NCBI RefSeq assembly: GCF_008727865.1
Contig: NZ_VTWU01000002.1
Coordinates: 496,001 to 560,000 of the forward strand
From: Hymenobacter busanensis
Lineage (GTDB): Bacteria > Bacteroidota > Bacteroidia > Cytophagales > Hymenobacteraceae
DNA: 64,000 nucleotides
Reading direction: 5' to 3'
Numbering within the stretch: the first letter of the stretch is position 1; every line of letters starts with the position of its first letter. Positions 42,558-50,539 of the stretch are shown in pieces. Under the pieces are notes generated by a model. That model saw nothing but the letters and a program-made list of their open reading frames with translations. It was not told where the DNA came from and did not search any database. The position numbers and the translations under genes were made by a program.

Positions 42558-43510
42558 AACGTGCCCGACTCCGAGTGCCGATGCTCCCGGATGTCGGCCA
42601 GAATCTGCACGCCGCCGCGGCTTAGCACGGCTTCGGCCGTGGCGTGGCCCAGCTCTTCGGCCGCTTCGATATCGGTGGTGCTGCGGATTTCCTCCACGTA
42701 CTGCTGCCCGTCGAGGCTGATGAGGCCGCCGTGCAGTTGCAGGGTGCCTTCGTCGGTGAAGGTGGCCAGGGCAAACGACGGAATGCTGCAGCCGCCTTCC
42801 ATGGTGCGCAGAAAGGCCCGCTCGGCCCGCAGGCACACGTGCGTATCGGGGTCGTCGAGCAGGTTGCGCAGGGCCATTTTGCGGGGCAAATCCAGGTTTT
42901 TAGCGCATTCGATGGCCACCGAACCCTGCCCGGCGGCGGGCACAAACTGGGTTTCGGGCATCACATTCACAATCAGCTCGTCGTACTCCATGCGGTGCAC
43001 GCCGGCAAAGGCTAGCACCAGGGCGTCGTACTGGCCTTCTTCGAGCTTGCGCAAGCGCGTTTGGAGGTTGCCGCGCGCTTCGGCCGTAATGGCCTGCGGG
43101 TAGTGGCGCTTGAGCATGGCACGGCGGCGGGTGCTGCTGGTGCCCAGCACAATGTCGGGCTGGTCGAGCGAAAACGAAGGATCGAAGCTCACGATAACGT
43201 CATTCACCTGTTCACGCTTCATGAAGGCCAGCAGCTCCAGGTCGTCGGGCAGGGTGCTTTGCACGTCTTTGGCGCTGTGCACGGCAATGTCGATTTGGCC
43301 CGTGCGCAAGCTTTCTTCCAACTCTTCCGTAAACACGCCCTTAGCCCCAATTTTATCGAGGGAGCGGTCGAGCACCACGTCGCCCTTGGTGGTGATGATG
43401 ACGATTTCGGTACGCAGGCCGGCGGCGAGCAGCGTGTCGGCGACGTGGTGGGCCTGCCACAGCGCCAGTTTGCTGCCGCGGGTACCGATGCGGATGGGTA
43501 AATGCGACAT
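42554..43510 (-). CDS. hemC: Hydroxymethylbilane synthase (porphobilinogen deaminase)
   Basis: Joins four porphobilinogens into hydroxymethylbilane in haem synthesis. The 318 residues show IRIGTRGSKLALWQA, KGVFTEELEESLRTGQIDIA with HSAKDVQ, GTSSTRRRAML, and QFVPAAGQGSVAIEC. The Cys in TMEGGCSIPSFALA carries the dipyrromethane cofactor. The ATG at 43510 fits the family start, and an exact -7 box lies 28 bases upstream. No other hem gene is adjacent. Confidence 0.95.
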   Translation of the reverse strand: MSHLPIRIGTRGSKLALWQAHHVADTLLAAGLRTEIVIITTKGDVVLDRSLDKIGAKGVFTEELEESLRTGQIDIAVHSAKDVQSTLPDDLELLAFMKREQVNDVIVSFDPSFSLDQPDIVLGTSSTRRRAMLKRHYPQAITAEARGNLQTRLRKLEEGQYDALVLAFAGVHRMEYDELIVNVMPETQFVPAAGQGSVAIECAKNLDLPRKMALRNLLDDPDTHVCLRAERAFLRTMEGGCSIPSFALATFTDEGTLQLHGGLISLDGQQYVEEIRSTTDIEAAEELGHATAEAVLSRGGVQILADIREHRHSESGTF

Positions 43511-43537
43511 AGAAAAGCAATCAACAGAAACGGCCTG

Positions 43538-43545
43538 CAAAGGTA
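43538..43545 (-). promoter_or_regulatory. -7 box (TACCTTTG) for hemC
   Basis: CAAAGGTA on the + strand reads TACCTTTG on the minus strand, 28 bases upstream of the hemC ATG. Confidence 0.6.
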
Positions 43546-43578
43546 GCGCGGCCGGGGCAACGAAACTGGTAATTCCGC

Positions 43579-44607
43579 TTAAAGGTGCTCTGTCCGCGGC
43601 TTGTGCAGCGGATTGGGCACCACGGTTTGCTTGGCCGCCAGCGTAGCCTTGTCTTCGGTGTACTTGTCGTAGATGCGCGGGTCAATCTTTTTGCGGTCGA
43701 TGAAGAACAAGCCCGCGTTGAAGCCGCGCCGCCGCACCCACTCGTTTTCGATGAAGGCCACCAGCCGCTCGGGCAGGGTGTATTCGCCGGTGGGGGCGCC
43801 GTACCGGCCCAGAAAATACTGCCGGGCCTCCACGGCCGGGCGCACCCGGCCGCCCTGGCCGCGGCGCAGCCGGTCCACGTCGGCCATCCAGTTGCCGGTG
43901 ATGATGTTCATGGCCGGATAGGGGGCGGGGTTGCCCCACATGACCTTTTTGCCCGGGCCGTTTACGTTGGCAAACCACGGAAACTGCGCCATCATGAAGC
44001 CCGAGAAGTAAGCGTACTCGATGGGGTCGTATTTGCGCTGCCGGAACACCAGCGTTACTTCGCGGCGCTCCTGGCGCACCAGCCGCACAAACTCGCGCCG
44101 AAAGGCCGCGTCGGCGAAATAGTGCTTGGCTTCGGCAAAATCGTTGAAGAGCAGCCACAGCCCGTTGCAGTGCACCACGCCGTGCAGGTAGTTGACGACG
44201 TGGGGCATGCGCCGCTCGGGCCCGTGCGGTATTTCGGGCAGCTGCGCCGATTTCTTCACCATCTCGGCCAGAAACCCGCCCACTTTCTGCATGATGTGCT
44301 CGTCGGATTCGGTGGCTATGCCGGGGGCCGGCTGGGTCCGAAACACCACGTTGCGCAGCCAAGCTAGTTCATCAGTGCCGGGGAGGCGGCCGGTGCACCA
44401 CGGGTGGGTTTTGTCGATGAGGCCGGCGTGCACCTTCTGCACGTGCCAGAGCCGCAGCACGTGGTAGGCCCCAAGGGTATTGTGCACCACGTCGCCGCGC
44501 ACGATGCTCACGGCGCCTTTCACATTGCGCGCCCAGTTGCGCAGCCGCCCGCGGGCAGGCGCAGCGGGTAGTTCCTGAAGCGTGTGGTACGGGGCGGGAA
44601 TTTGCAT
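43579..44607 (-). CDS. Unrecognised soluble protein of 342 residues
   Basis: I do not recognise this family. The product (start MQIPAPYHTLQEL at 44607) has no signal peptide or clear membrane helix. It is rich in Trp, His and aromatic residues in apparently conserved blocks: VRGDVVHNTLGAYHVLRLWH, HVVNYLHGVVHCNGLWLLFN, YFSGFMMAQFPWFANVNGPG and PAMNIITGNWMADVDRL. Several His and Asp residues could bind a metal, but this is not evidence of activity. Codon use resembles its neighbours. It lies between hemC, whose promoter begins about 40 bases beyond its stop, and the divergent methyltransferase gene. Confidence 0.75.
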   Translation of the reverse strand: MQIPAPYHTLQELPAAPARGRLRNWARNVKGAVSIVRGDVVHNTLGAYHVLRLWHVQKVHAGLIDKTHPWCTGRLPGTDELAWLRNVVFRTQPAPGIATESDEHIMQKVGGFLAEMVKKSAQLPEIPHGPERRMPHVVNYLHGVVHCNGLWLLFNDFAEAKHYFADAAFRREFVRLVRQERREVTLVFRQRKYDPIEYAYFSGFMMAQFPWFANVNGPGKKVMWGNPAPYPAMNIITGNWMADVDRLRRGQGGRVRPAVEARQYFLGRYGAPTGEYTLPERLVAFIENEWVRRRGFNAGLFFIDRKKIDPRIYDKYTEDKATLAAKQTVVPNPLHKPRTEHL

Positions 44608-44761
44608 ACCAATAGACGATGAGGTGAATGACGGCGCAGAAGCAAGCCGGGTGAAGTGCCCGCCGAAAGCCAACGGCCGCTAGCCCGGCGGTGGTACATC
44701 CGTCCGGGCTTTTCGGTACATTGGCTTCCGCCTTAGGCGGGTAACGTGCCGGGGCCGTGCT

Positions 44762-45379
44762 ATGTCGACTGCCTCGAACAATATTCGCTATTTCTTTTTC
44801 TCGCTGGTTTATGACCGCGCCCTGCAGTGGTTTTACCGCCCGCTCATTGCGCGGCTCATCGGCGAGGTAAACGCCCAGCCCGCCGGCCAAGTGCTCGAAA
44901 TCGGCGTGGGCACGGGTCTGTCGCTGCCGTTCTACCGCCAGCCGCACGTCACAGCCATCGACTGCTCGGCGCCCATGCTGAGCGCGGCCCGGCGCAAGGC
45001 CAATGCCCTGCCCGACTTGCAACTGGAGCTGGTGCACGCCTCCGCCGAAGACTACAGCCCCCAGGCGCACCGTTACCGTCACATCGTATTTTGCAATACG
45101 CTGTCGGTGGTAGCCGACCCCGCGGCGGTGTTTCGGGCGTACTATGTGGCCCTGCCGGCAGGCGGCAACATCTATATCCTGAACCACTTTACGCCCGAGC
45201 GCGGTGTGTTGCGCATACTAGATCGGCTCTTGAAGCCGTTGGGCAACGTGCTCGGCTTCAAGAGCTATTTCCCACTCTCCAGCCTTGTGGGCCCCGACGC
45301 GCTGGCCCAGGCGCGCACCGTCCTGAGCGGCTATTGGGGCATTGTTCACATTCAAAAACTCCCTTATGCAAGTGCGTGA
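44762..45379 (+). CDS. Class I SAM-dependent methyltransferase
   Basis: 205 residues. SAM-binding motif I is VLEIGVGTGLSLPFYR, motif II includes VTAIDCSAPMLSAARRKA, and the post-I region ends with HIVFCNTLSVVADP. The start (FSLVYDRALQWFYRPLIARL) and NIYILNHFTPERG resemble the PmtA-type phosphatidylethanolamine N-methyltransferases, so a lipid substrate is possible but not shown. A near-match to the -7 box (TACATTGG, 44717-44724) precedes it. The next gene begins 14 bases before its end. Confidence 0.85.
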   Translation: MSTASNNIRYFFFSLVYDRALQWFYRPLIARLIGEVNAQPAGQVLEIGVGTGLSLPFYRQPHVTAIDCSAPMLSAARRKANALPDLQLELVHASAEDYSPQAHRYRHIVFCNTLSVVADPAAVFRAYYVALPAGGNIYILNHFTPERGVLRILDRLLKPLGNVLGFKSYFPLSSLVGPDALAQARTVLSGYWGIVHIQKLPYASA

Positions 45380-45857
45380 TGCTCGGCGACTGGCCCTTCA
45401 TTGCCTGCTGCCCATGCTCGTCAGTCTGGTAATTTACGTGTGCTTCCGCTCCCAGAAAACCATCGTCAACCAAGTGCTGCAACTGGTGGGCATCCGTCCG
45501 GCCCTGTGGCGGCTGACGCACGCGCGCTGGCTGGTGTACAACCTGCCGGGGGCGCTGTGGCTGTATGCTTTTCTGTGGTTCAGCTCTTTGCCGGGCCGTA
45601 AACTCCTGTACCTGCTACCGCTTTCCATGGCGCTGGGAATAGAGTTGCTGCAGCTTTTGCACATTACCGACGGCACTTTCGACCCGCTCGACGTAGCCTT
45701 TTACGGCTTGGCGGGGTTGGCTTTTGCGGCTTCGCAGCACCTGACCACACCCTGGACCTTGCCCGTGTTTCGCACCGCCACCCGCGCCCGTCTCTACCGG
45801 CTCACCTGGGTTAGCTTCGTAGCGGTGGTGCTGCTCTCCGATGTGTGGGTGCGGTAG
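45366..45857 (+). CDS. VanZ-like integral membrane protein
   Basis: 163 residues with four probable membrane helices (LALHCLLPMLVSLVIYVC; LPGALWLYAFLWFSSL; LLYLLPLSMALGIELLQLL; LTWVSFVAVVLLSDVW). The stretch LGIELLQLLHITDGTFDPLD followed by VAFYGLAGLAF resembles the core of VanZ-like proteins, whose function is mostly unknown outside glycopeptide resistance. Start ATG 45366 overlaps the methyltransferase, so the two are co-translated. The family call is tentative. Confidence 0.7.
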   Translation: MQVRDARRLALHCLLPMLVSLVIYVCFRSQKTIVNQVLQLVGIRPALWRLTHARWLVYNLPGALWLYAFLWFSSLPGRKLLYLLPLSMALGIELLQLLHITDGTFDPLDVAFYGLAGLAFAASQHLTTPWTLPVFRTATRARLYRLTWVSFVAVVLLSDVWVR

Positions 45858-45939
45858 CGCAGCGCCCCTGGATTTTGGCTTCAGCACAACCCCGCTTAGC
45901 CCGCCGACCTATTACTCTCTCCTTTAACCCCAACCGGTG

Positions 45940-46653
45940 ATGCTATCGGTTATCATTCCTACCCTCAACGAAGGCCAGGCGCTGGCCGAGGTGCTCCGCC
46001 ACGTGGCCGGTAATCTGGGCGTGGTGCCGCACGAAATCATCGTGTGCGACGGGGGCAGCCGTGACGACACCTGCGCGGTTGCCCGGCAGTACGGCGCCCA
46101 GGTGGTGCGCACCGAACGCCCCAGCCGCGCCGCCCAATTAAACCTGGGGGCCCAGCAGGCCGCGGGCGAACTACTGTACTTTCTGCACGCCGATACGCTG
46201 CCACCGCCTCGGTTTGGCGTTATTATCAACCAGTACCATGCCCAGGGTTACCAAGCTGGTTGTTTCCGGCTGCGTTTTGACTACCGCCACTGGATTCTGC
46301 GCCTGAGTGGGTGGGCGTCGCGCTTCAATGCGCACAACTTCCAGTTCGGCGACCAAAGCCTGTTCATGAACGCCGCCGCGTTTCGGCAGCTAGGCGGCTT
46401 CAACGAGGAGCTGCTGCTGATGGAAGACGTGGACATTGTGGGGCGCATCAAGCACCTTCACCGGTTTGTGGTAATGCCCTACGAGGTTCTGACCTCGGCC
46501 CGCAAATACCGTGAATATGGCGTGAGTCGCACCGAATTGACCCATCTGGCGGTATTCACGCTCTACAGTCTGCACGTGAAACAGCCCACGCTGGCGCACT
46601 GGTATCGAAAGCTGCTCCATAACCGGCGCAACAGTACCCGCAAGGCGGCGTAG
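45940..46653 (+). CDS. GT2 glycosyltransferase, TIGR04283-like (arsenosugar-type)
   Basis: 237 residues. GT-A fold: MLSVIIPTLNEGQALAEVL, IIVCDGGSRDDTCAVARQYG, LYFLHADTLPPP (DxD-like HAD), and GGFNEELLLMEDVDIVGRIK. The length and the SRAAQLNLGAQQAAGELLYF segment match the group annotated as arsenosugar-biosynthesis glycosyltransferases (TIGR04283). That pathway is not shown here: no arsenic genes are adjacent. No membrane helix. The start ATG 45940 is one codon after an in-frame GTG. Converges on holB with 7 bases between stops. Confidence 0.85.
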   Translation: MLSVIIPTLNEGQALAEVLRHVAGNLGVVPHEIIVCDGGSRDDTCAVARQYGAQVVRTERPSRAAQLNLGAQQAAGELLYFLHADTLPPPRFGVIINQYHAQGYQAGCFRLRFDYRHWILRLSGWASRFNAHNFQFGDQSLFMNAAAFRQLGGFNEELLLMEDVDIVGRIKHLHRFVVMPYEVLTSARKYREYGVSRTELTHLAVFTLYSLHVKQPTLAHWYRKLLHNRRNSTRKAA

Positions 46654-46660
46654 ACGCAGG

Positions 46661-47803
46661 CTACACCGCGGCGGGCAGGCGCAGGTACTCGGCCAACTGC
46701 AGCGACGTATCCACGAAGGTGATGCGCGGGTTGGCGTTGCGTTCGATGTGGAAATGGGCGTCGTTCAACTCGCGCACGAGGTCGTCGGCGTTCAGGCGGT
46801 GCACAAACTGGCAGAACCGGCTGATGAACGTCTGCTCTTGCGCCGGTAAGTGCGGCACCAGCTGCGGGTCGAGGCCGTAGAGCAGCACCTTGCGCGTGAG
46901 GCCGAGGGCGTACTGCAGAAACTCTTTCTGGTTTTCGCGCCCCATTTTCTGGAAGTTGTCGGCGGCAGCCACAATTTTTTCCAGGCTCAGGCCATAGCAG
47001 GCGCGCATCCAGTCGGCGTACGTCTGGAAATAGTCGTTGCCGCCGTCCTGGTCGCGGGCGGCCAGCGCGGCGCCCAGGTTGCCTTCGGTGAGTTGGGCCA
47101 GTTGCCGGGCCTTCACTTCGAGCACGCCAAACTGCCCAACCAAGTGCTGGGTGATTTCCTCTTCCCGAAACTGCCGCACGGGCACCAGCTGCACGCGGCT
47201 GAGGATGGTGGGCAGCAGTTTGTCGGGCTGCTGACACACCAGCAAGAACACGGTGGCGGGAGGCGGCTCTTCCAGCAGCTTGAGCACGGCGTTGGCGGCG
47301 GCGGGGTGCATCAGCTCGGGCAGCCAGACGACCACCAGCTTGAACTGCGCCTCAAACGCTTTCAGCGACACCAGCTTGAGCAGCTGCACCGCCTCGTCCT
47401 TCGAGATGTTGCCCTGCTTGTTTTCGGCCCCGATGTGCTGCATCCAGTCATTCAGGCCCTGGTAGGCGCCGCTCTCGGCCAACACAAACGTGCGCCACTC
47501 GGCCGCAAACTTGTGGCTGAGCGCGTCTTTGCTCACCGCCTTGGTGGTGGTGACAGGCAGGATAAAGTTCAGGTCGGGGTGCACCAGCCGGTCGATTTTG
47601 CGGCAGCTGGCGCACTGCCCGCAGGAATCCTGCGGCTGGCGGTTTTCGCAGTTCAGGAAAGCGCCGTAGGCCAGCGCCAGGGCCAGCGCGCCCGAGCCCT
47701 CGGCTCCGCGAAACAGCTGCGCGTGGGCCACGTGCTGGCGCTGCACGCTCTGTACCAGTACCTGCTTTACCTCGTTGAGGCCGGGAATATCAGCAAAACG
47801 CAT
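46661..47803 (-). CDS. holB: DNA polymerase III subunit delta'
   Basis: Clamp-loader subunit, 380 residues. AAA+ fold opening with FADIPGLNEVKQVLVQSVQR and HAQLFRGAEGSGALALALAY; the P-loop Lys is replaced by Ala (GSGAL), as expected for delta', which does not need ATP. The zinc cysteines are in CENRQPQDSCGQCASCRK. KLVVVWLPELMHPAAANAVL with KLLEEPPPATVFLLV is the usual core of the family. The last gene of a probable operon with the small membrane protein and the GlmU-like gene (gaps of 24 and 27 bases). Confidence 0.92.
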   Translation of the reverse strand: MRFADIPGLNEVKQVLVQSVQRQHVAHAQLFRGAEGSGALALALAYGAFLNCENRQPQDSCGQCASCRKIDRLVHPDLNFILPVTTTKAVSKDALSHKFAAEWRTFVLAESGAYQGLNDWMQHIGAENKQGNISKDEAVQLLKLVSLKAFEAQFKLVVVWLPELMHPAAANAVLKLLEEPPPATVFLLVCQQPDKLLPTILSRVQLVPVRQFREEEITQHLVGQFGVLEVKARQLAQLTEGNLGAALAARDQDGGNDYFQTYADWMRACYGLSLEKIVAAADNFQKMGRENQKEFLQYALGLTRKVLLYGLDPQLVPHLPAQEQTFISRFCQFVHRLNADDLVRELNDAHFHIERNANPRITFVDTSLQLAEYLRLPAAV

Positions 47804-47827
47804 CGGCGCTCCGGAGTTGAAATCGGC

Positions 47828-48100
47828 TTAAAAAAACGTGCGCAGCACCATGAACATGCCAATGCGCAGGGCCATGGTAACGGCCGCAATACCCATAGCA
47901 AACAACGCTTTCTGCACGATGGGCAGCGGCCGGCGCAGCACCCGTATCAGCAGCCAGATACCCAGGCCGGTGATGAGCAGCGACACCAGCCCGGCGCGCC
48001 ACGAAATTCCAAAATCGAGCAGGCAGCCCCCCACCAGCGCGGCCACCAGAAAGGCAGCCATGCCGTAATCAGCCCCGCGCATTTGCTGCTCCTCGGCCAT
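47828..48100 (-). CDS. Small membrane protein of unknown function
   Basis: 90 residues with three probable membrane helices (GMAAFLVAALVGGCLLDFGI; GLVSLLITGLGIWLLIRVL; FAMGIAAVTMALRIGMFMVL). I recognise no family. It lies between the GlmU-like gene and holB with short gaps, so it is probably co-transcribed with both. Confidence 0.7.
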   Translation of the reverse strand: MAEEQQMRGADYGMAAFLVAALVGGCLLDFGISWRAGLVSLLITGLGIWLLIRVLRRPLPIVQKALFAMGIAAVTMALRIGMFMVLRTFF

Positions 48101-48127
48101 GTTCTGTGTGTTTATCGAAAGAAAGAG

Positions 48128-49363
48128 TTACAGTTCGAAGCTGGCATCGGCAGCCGGGGCGGAGGTCCGCTCCCACACGCGGTCCTTCACCGTCAGTTCG
48201 TATACCTTGGCCATAATGGCCTGCTCCACGTCGTCGTAGGGCAGGTGGCGGCGCGCCATCACGCGGTCGGCCACCTCGGCTGCTTTGGGCAATCGGAAGG
48301 TTTCGAAGCCCGAGGCACCGCCCCAGCTGAAGGACGGAATGAAGTTGCGCGGGAAGCCCGCCCCGAAGATGTTGGCCGCCACGCCCACCACCGTGCCGGT
48401 GTTGAACATGGTGTTGATGCCGCACTTGCTATGGTCGCCCATCATCAGCCCGCAGAACTGCTGCCCGGTATTCACGAAACGGCCGGCGGCATGGCTCCAC
48501 ACCTTCACCGGGGCGTAGTTGTTCTTGAGGTTCGAGGTGTTGGTATCGGCCCCCAGGTTGCACCACTCGCCGATGACCGAGTTGCCGAGGTAGCCGTCGT
48601 GGCCTTTGTTGGAGTAGCCCATCAGGATGGAGTTGCCCACTTCGCCGCCCACTTTACAGTGCGGGCCCACGGTGTTGTCGCCGCGCATTTTGGCGCCGGC
48701 ATTGATGTGGCTGCCTTCGCCCAGCGCCAGCGGCCCTTTGATGATGGCCCCCTCGTGCACCTGCGAGTTTTTGCCGAGGTAAATCGGGCCGTCTTCCGCA
48801 TTCAGGATGGCCGCCCGAATCTTCACGCCTTCTTCGATGAAGATGTTTTCGGGGGCGTATACGATGGTGTGCGCGTCGTTTACCGGCTGCGAGGTGCGGC
48901 CGGCCGTCAGCAGCTTGAAGTCGTTGCGGATTTCGGCGCCGTTGCGCAGAAACAGGTGCCAGGGCCGGCTGATGACCGTTACTGGCTCGGCTACTTGTTT
49001 GGTCACGGGCAGGCCATCCTGGATCAGCTCGGCTATCTGCGAGGCATCGGCTAGGTGCGCGGCCACCAACACGTCGTCGCAAAACAAGGCTTCGCCGGGC
49101 TGCAGCTGCTTCACCTGCTGGGCCAGCACGTCGTCGGCGCACACGGCCCCGTTGATGACGAGGGCCGGGCCCACGGCGGGTGCGGCCGGGTATTTGGCCT
49201 GCAAATAGGGTTCGGTGAGGTAGTGCACCGGCTCGCCGAGGCGGTGCTCCCATTTTTCGGCCAGCGTGAGAATGCCACACCGCAGGGCCGCTACGGGCCG
49301 GGTGAAGGTGAACGGCAGCAGGTGCGGCCGGATGGCCGGGTCGTCGAAAAGCAGGATGTTCAT
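48128..49363 (-). CDS. GlmU-like protein with left-handed beta-helix acyl/acetyltransferase domain
   Basis: 411 residues. The N-terminal half resembles the putative sugar-nucleotidyltransferase part of Bacteroidetes GlmU-family proteins but lacks the canonical LAAGxGTRM loop: it starts NILLFDDPAIRPHLLPFTFT with RPVAALRCGILTLAEKWE. From about residue 170 hexapeptide repeats begin: YAPENIFIEEGVKIRAAILN, IYLGKNSQVHEGAIIKGPLA and GNSVIGEWCNLGADTNTSNL, ending in a C-terminal domain. The name suggests UDP-GlcNAc synthesis, but a related sugar is equally possible. The ATG at 49363 is chosen. A near -7 box (GACCTTTG) lies about 48 bases upstream. First gene of the operon with holB. Confidence 0.87.
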   Translation of the reverse strand: MNILLFDDPAIRPHLLPFTFTRPVAALRCGILTLAEKWEHRLGEPVHYLTEPYLQAKYPAAPAVGPALVINGAVCADDVLAQQVKQLQPGEALFCDDVLVAAHLADASQIAELIQDGLPVTKQVAEPVTVISRPWHLFLRNGAEIRNDFKLLTAGRTSQPVNDAHTIVYAPENIFIEEGVKIRAAILNAEDGPIYLGKNSQVHEGAIIKGPLALGEGSHINAGAKMRGDNTVGPHCKVGGEVGNSILMGYSNKGHDGYLGNSVIGEWCNLGADTNTSNLKNNYAPVKVWSHAAGRFVNTGQQFCGLMMGDHSKCGINTMFNTGTVVGVAANIFGAGFPRNFIPSFSWGGASGFETFRLPKAAEVADRVMARRHLPYDDVEQAIMAKVYELTVKDRVWERTSAPAADASFEL

Positions 49364-49436
49364 CGGAGTAGCAGGAGCGCGTTGGTCGGCAACTGGGCCG
49401 GGGTCGGAGCGCAAAGGTCGCAGTCCGGCGCCAGTT

Positions 49437-49474
49437 CAAAAACAAAAACTCCCGCCAGACGAGCCGGCGGGAGT
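49437..49474 (-). terminator. Terminator after rpmE2
   Basis: ACTCCCGCC and GGCGGGAGT arms; on the minus strand followed by a strongly T-rich run (TTTTGTTTTTG). It separates rpmE2 from the GlmU-like gene. Confidence 0.88.
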
Positions 49475-49526
49475 TTGTAGGTACGTGAAGGTCGATTGCA
49501 ACCGGCAACCGGCCACCCGCAATAGA

Positions 49527-49775
49527 CTAAGCTTTTTTCGCGTAGCGGCTGCGGAATTTCTCCACGCGGCCGGCCGTGTCGATGAACATGTTCTTGCCCG
49601 TGTAGAACGGGTGCGACTGGCTGCTCACTTCCACCTTGATGACGGGGTAAGTCTTGCCGTCTTCCATCGTGATGGTCTCGTTCGAGGTCATCGTCGAACG
49701 GGTGATGAATTTGAAGTCGCTCGAGGTGTCCTGGAACACTACCTCGCGGTACTCGGGGTGGATGTCTTTTTTCAT
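49527..49775 (-). CDS. rpmE2: 50S ribosomal protein L31, type B
   Basis: 82 residues, [19 protein letters not shown], then [20 protein letters not shown] and [15 protein letters not shown]. The zinc-ribbon cysteines of type A L31 are absent, so this is the zinc-free form, the paralogue many bacteria use when zinc is low. The ATG at 49775 is clear. It has the best promoter in the window (both -33 and -7 boxes) and its own terminator, as expected for a highly expressed gene. Confidence 0.96.
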   Translation of the reverse strand: MKKDIHPEYREVVFQDTSSDFKFITRSTMTSNETITMEDGKTYPVIKVEVSSQSHPFYTGKNMFIDTAGRVEKFRSRYAKKA

Positions 49776-49829
49776 GACGCGAAAAGCGGTTGATTCCTTG
49801 TGACCCTGCCGATTTTGCGGAAGGGAGGG

Positions 49830-49859
49830 CAAAGGTACATAGCTGAGGCTGAAATCAAA
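49830..49859 (-). promoter_or_regulatory. Bacteroidetes promoter of rpmE2 (-33 TTTG, -7 TACCTTTG)
   Basis: On the minus strand TTTG (49859-49856) is followed after 18 bases by TACCTTTG (49837-49830). Both elements and their spacing fit the TTTG/TAnnTTTG promoter of this phylum; the -7 box is 55 bases before the ATG. Confidence 0.75.
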
Positions 49860-49921
49860 AGCCCGCGCATTTTTTTCCGCCTCCGCGTCTTTACTTGATG
49901 CTGATAATTCCCGGAATTGGT

Positions 49922-49929
49922 TATTTTTG
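49922..49929 (+). promoter_or_regulatory. -7 box (TATTTTTG) for the small exported protein gene
   Basis: Exact TAnnTTTG match 55 bases before the ATG at 49985; a TTG lies 24 bases further upstream, longer than usual spacing. Confidence 0.5.
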
Positions 49930-49984
49930 GTCCCGGCCCGGCTCGTTTTCCCCGCCCCTTCCCCACCCTTAGCAGCGCCGCCGC

Positions 49985-50398
49985 ATGATTCGCAAACCGC
50001 TACTCCTGCTATTTACTGCGCTGCTATTGATTGTTCCGGCCGTTTGGGCCGTTACCCTCACCCTCTTTCAGGCCACGCCCGACGGCACGTCCGTGCGCAT
50101 CGAATGGGAAGTACTGAGCGAGGCGGGCGTCACGTCGTTCGACCTGTACCGGCGCGGCGGCAACGACGCCAACTTTGACCGCGTGACGGTAATCTCGCCC
50201 ACCGGCCAGCGCCGCTACCAGTACACCGACGCCAACCTGTACCGCGGCACTACCGGCACCGCCGGCGGTGGCCCCTACACCTACCGCCTCACCGTGCACA
50301 GCAGCGGCGCCGCCGACCAGTCGTACACCACCAGCCTCACGCAAACGCCCAGCGCCGTGCAGCGGTCCTGGGGCAGCATCAAGTCGATGTTTCGATAA
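49985..50398 (+). CDS. Small exported protein with fibronectin-like fold
   Basis: 137 residues. Signal peptide [19 protein letters not shown], then a single domain with [20 protein letters not shown] followed by DLYRRGG, then [14 protein letters not shown] and [13 protein letters not shown], matching the strand pattern of a fibronectin type III or PKD-like module. No T9SS tail is present. Function unknown. Own -7 box and terminator, so a single-gene unit. Confidence 0.75.
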   Translation: MIRKPLLLLFTALLLIVPAVWAVTLTLFQATPDGTSVRIEWEVLSEAGVTSFDLYRRGGNDANFDRVTVISPTGQRRYQYTDANLYRGTTGTAGGGPYTYRLTVHSSGAADQSYTTSLTQTPSAVQRSWGSIKSMFR

Positions 50399-50441
50399 AT
50401 GGCTGAATGTTGGCCCCGGCCGGCCTACGAACTCACCACAC

Positions 50442-50465
50442 AACCGGAATCATTCCGGTTTTTTT
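50442..50465 (+). terminator. Intrinsic terminator after the small exported protein gene
   Basis: AACCGGAAT and ATTCCGGTT with a one-base centre (the true loop is larger), followed by a run of Ts, 44 bases after the stop. Confidence 0.82.
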
Positions 50466-50539
50466 GTGCCTGCCCGATTCGCCCGGCGTCGTTACCCGAC
50501 CAGCCATTTAACCATCCAACCATTTAGCCATTCACCCCC

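Noticed and set aside
45940-46653. An arsenosugar pathway
   Set aside because: Only one glycosyltransferase with that family name is present; no arsM, arsS or other arsenic gene is in the window.
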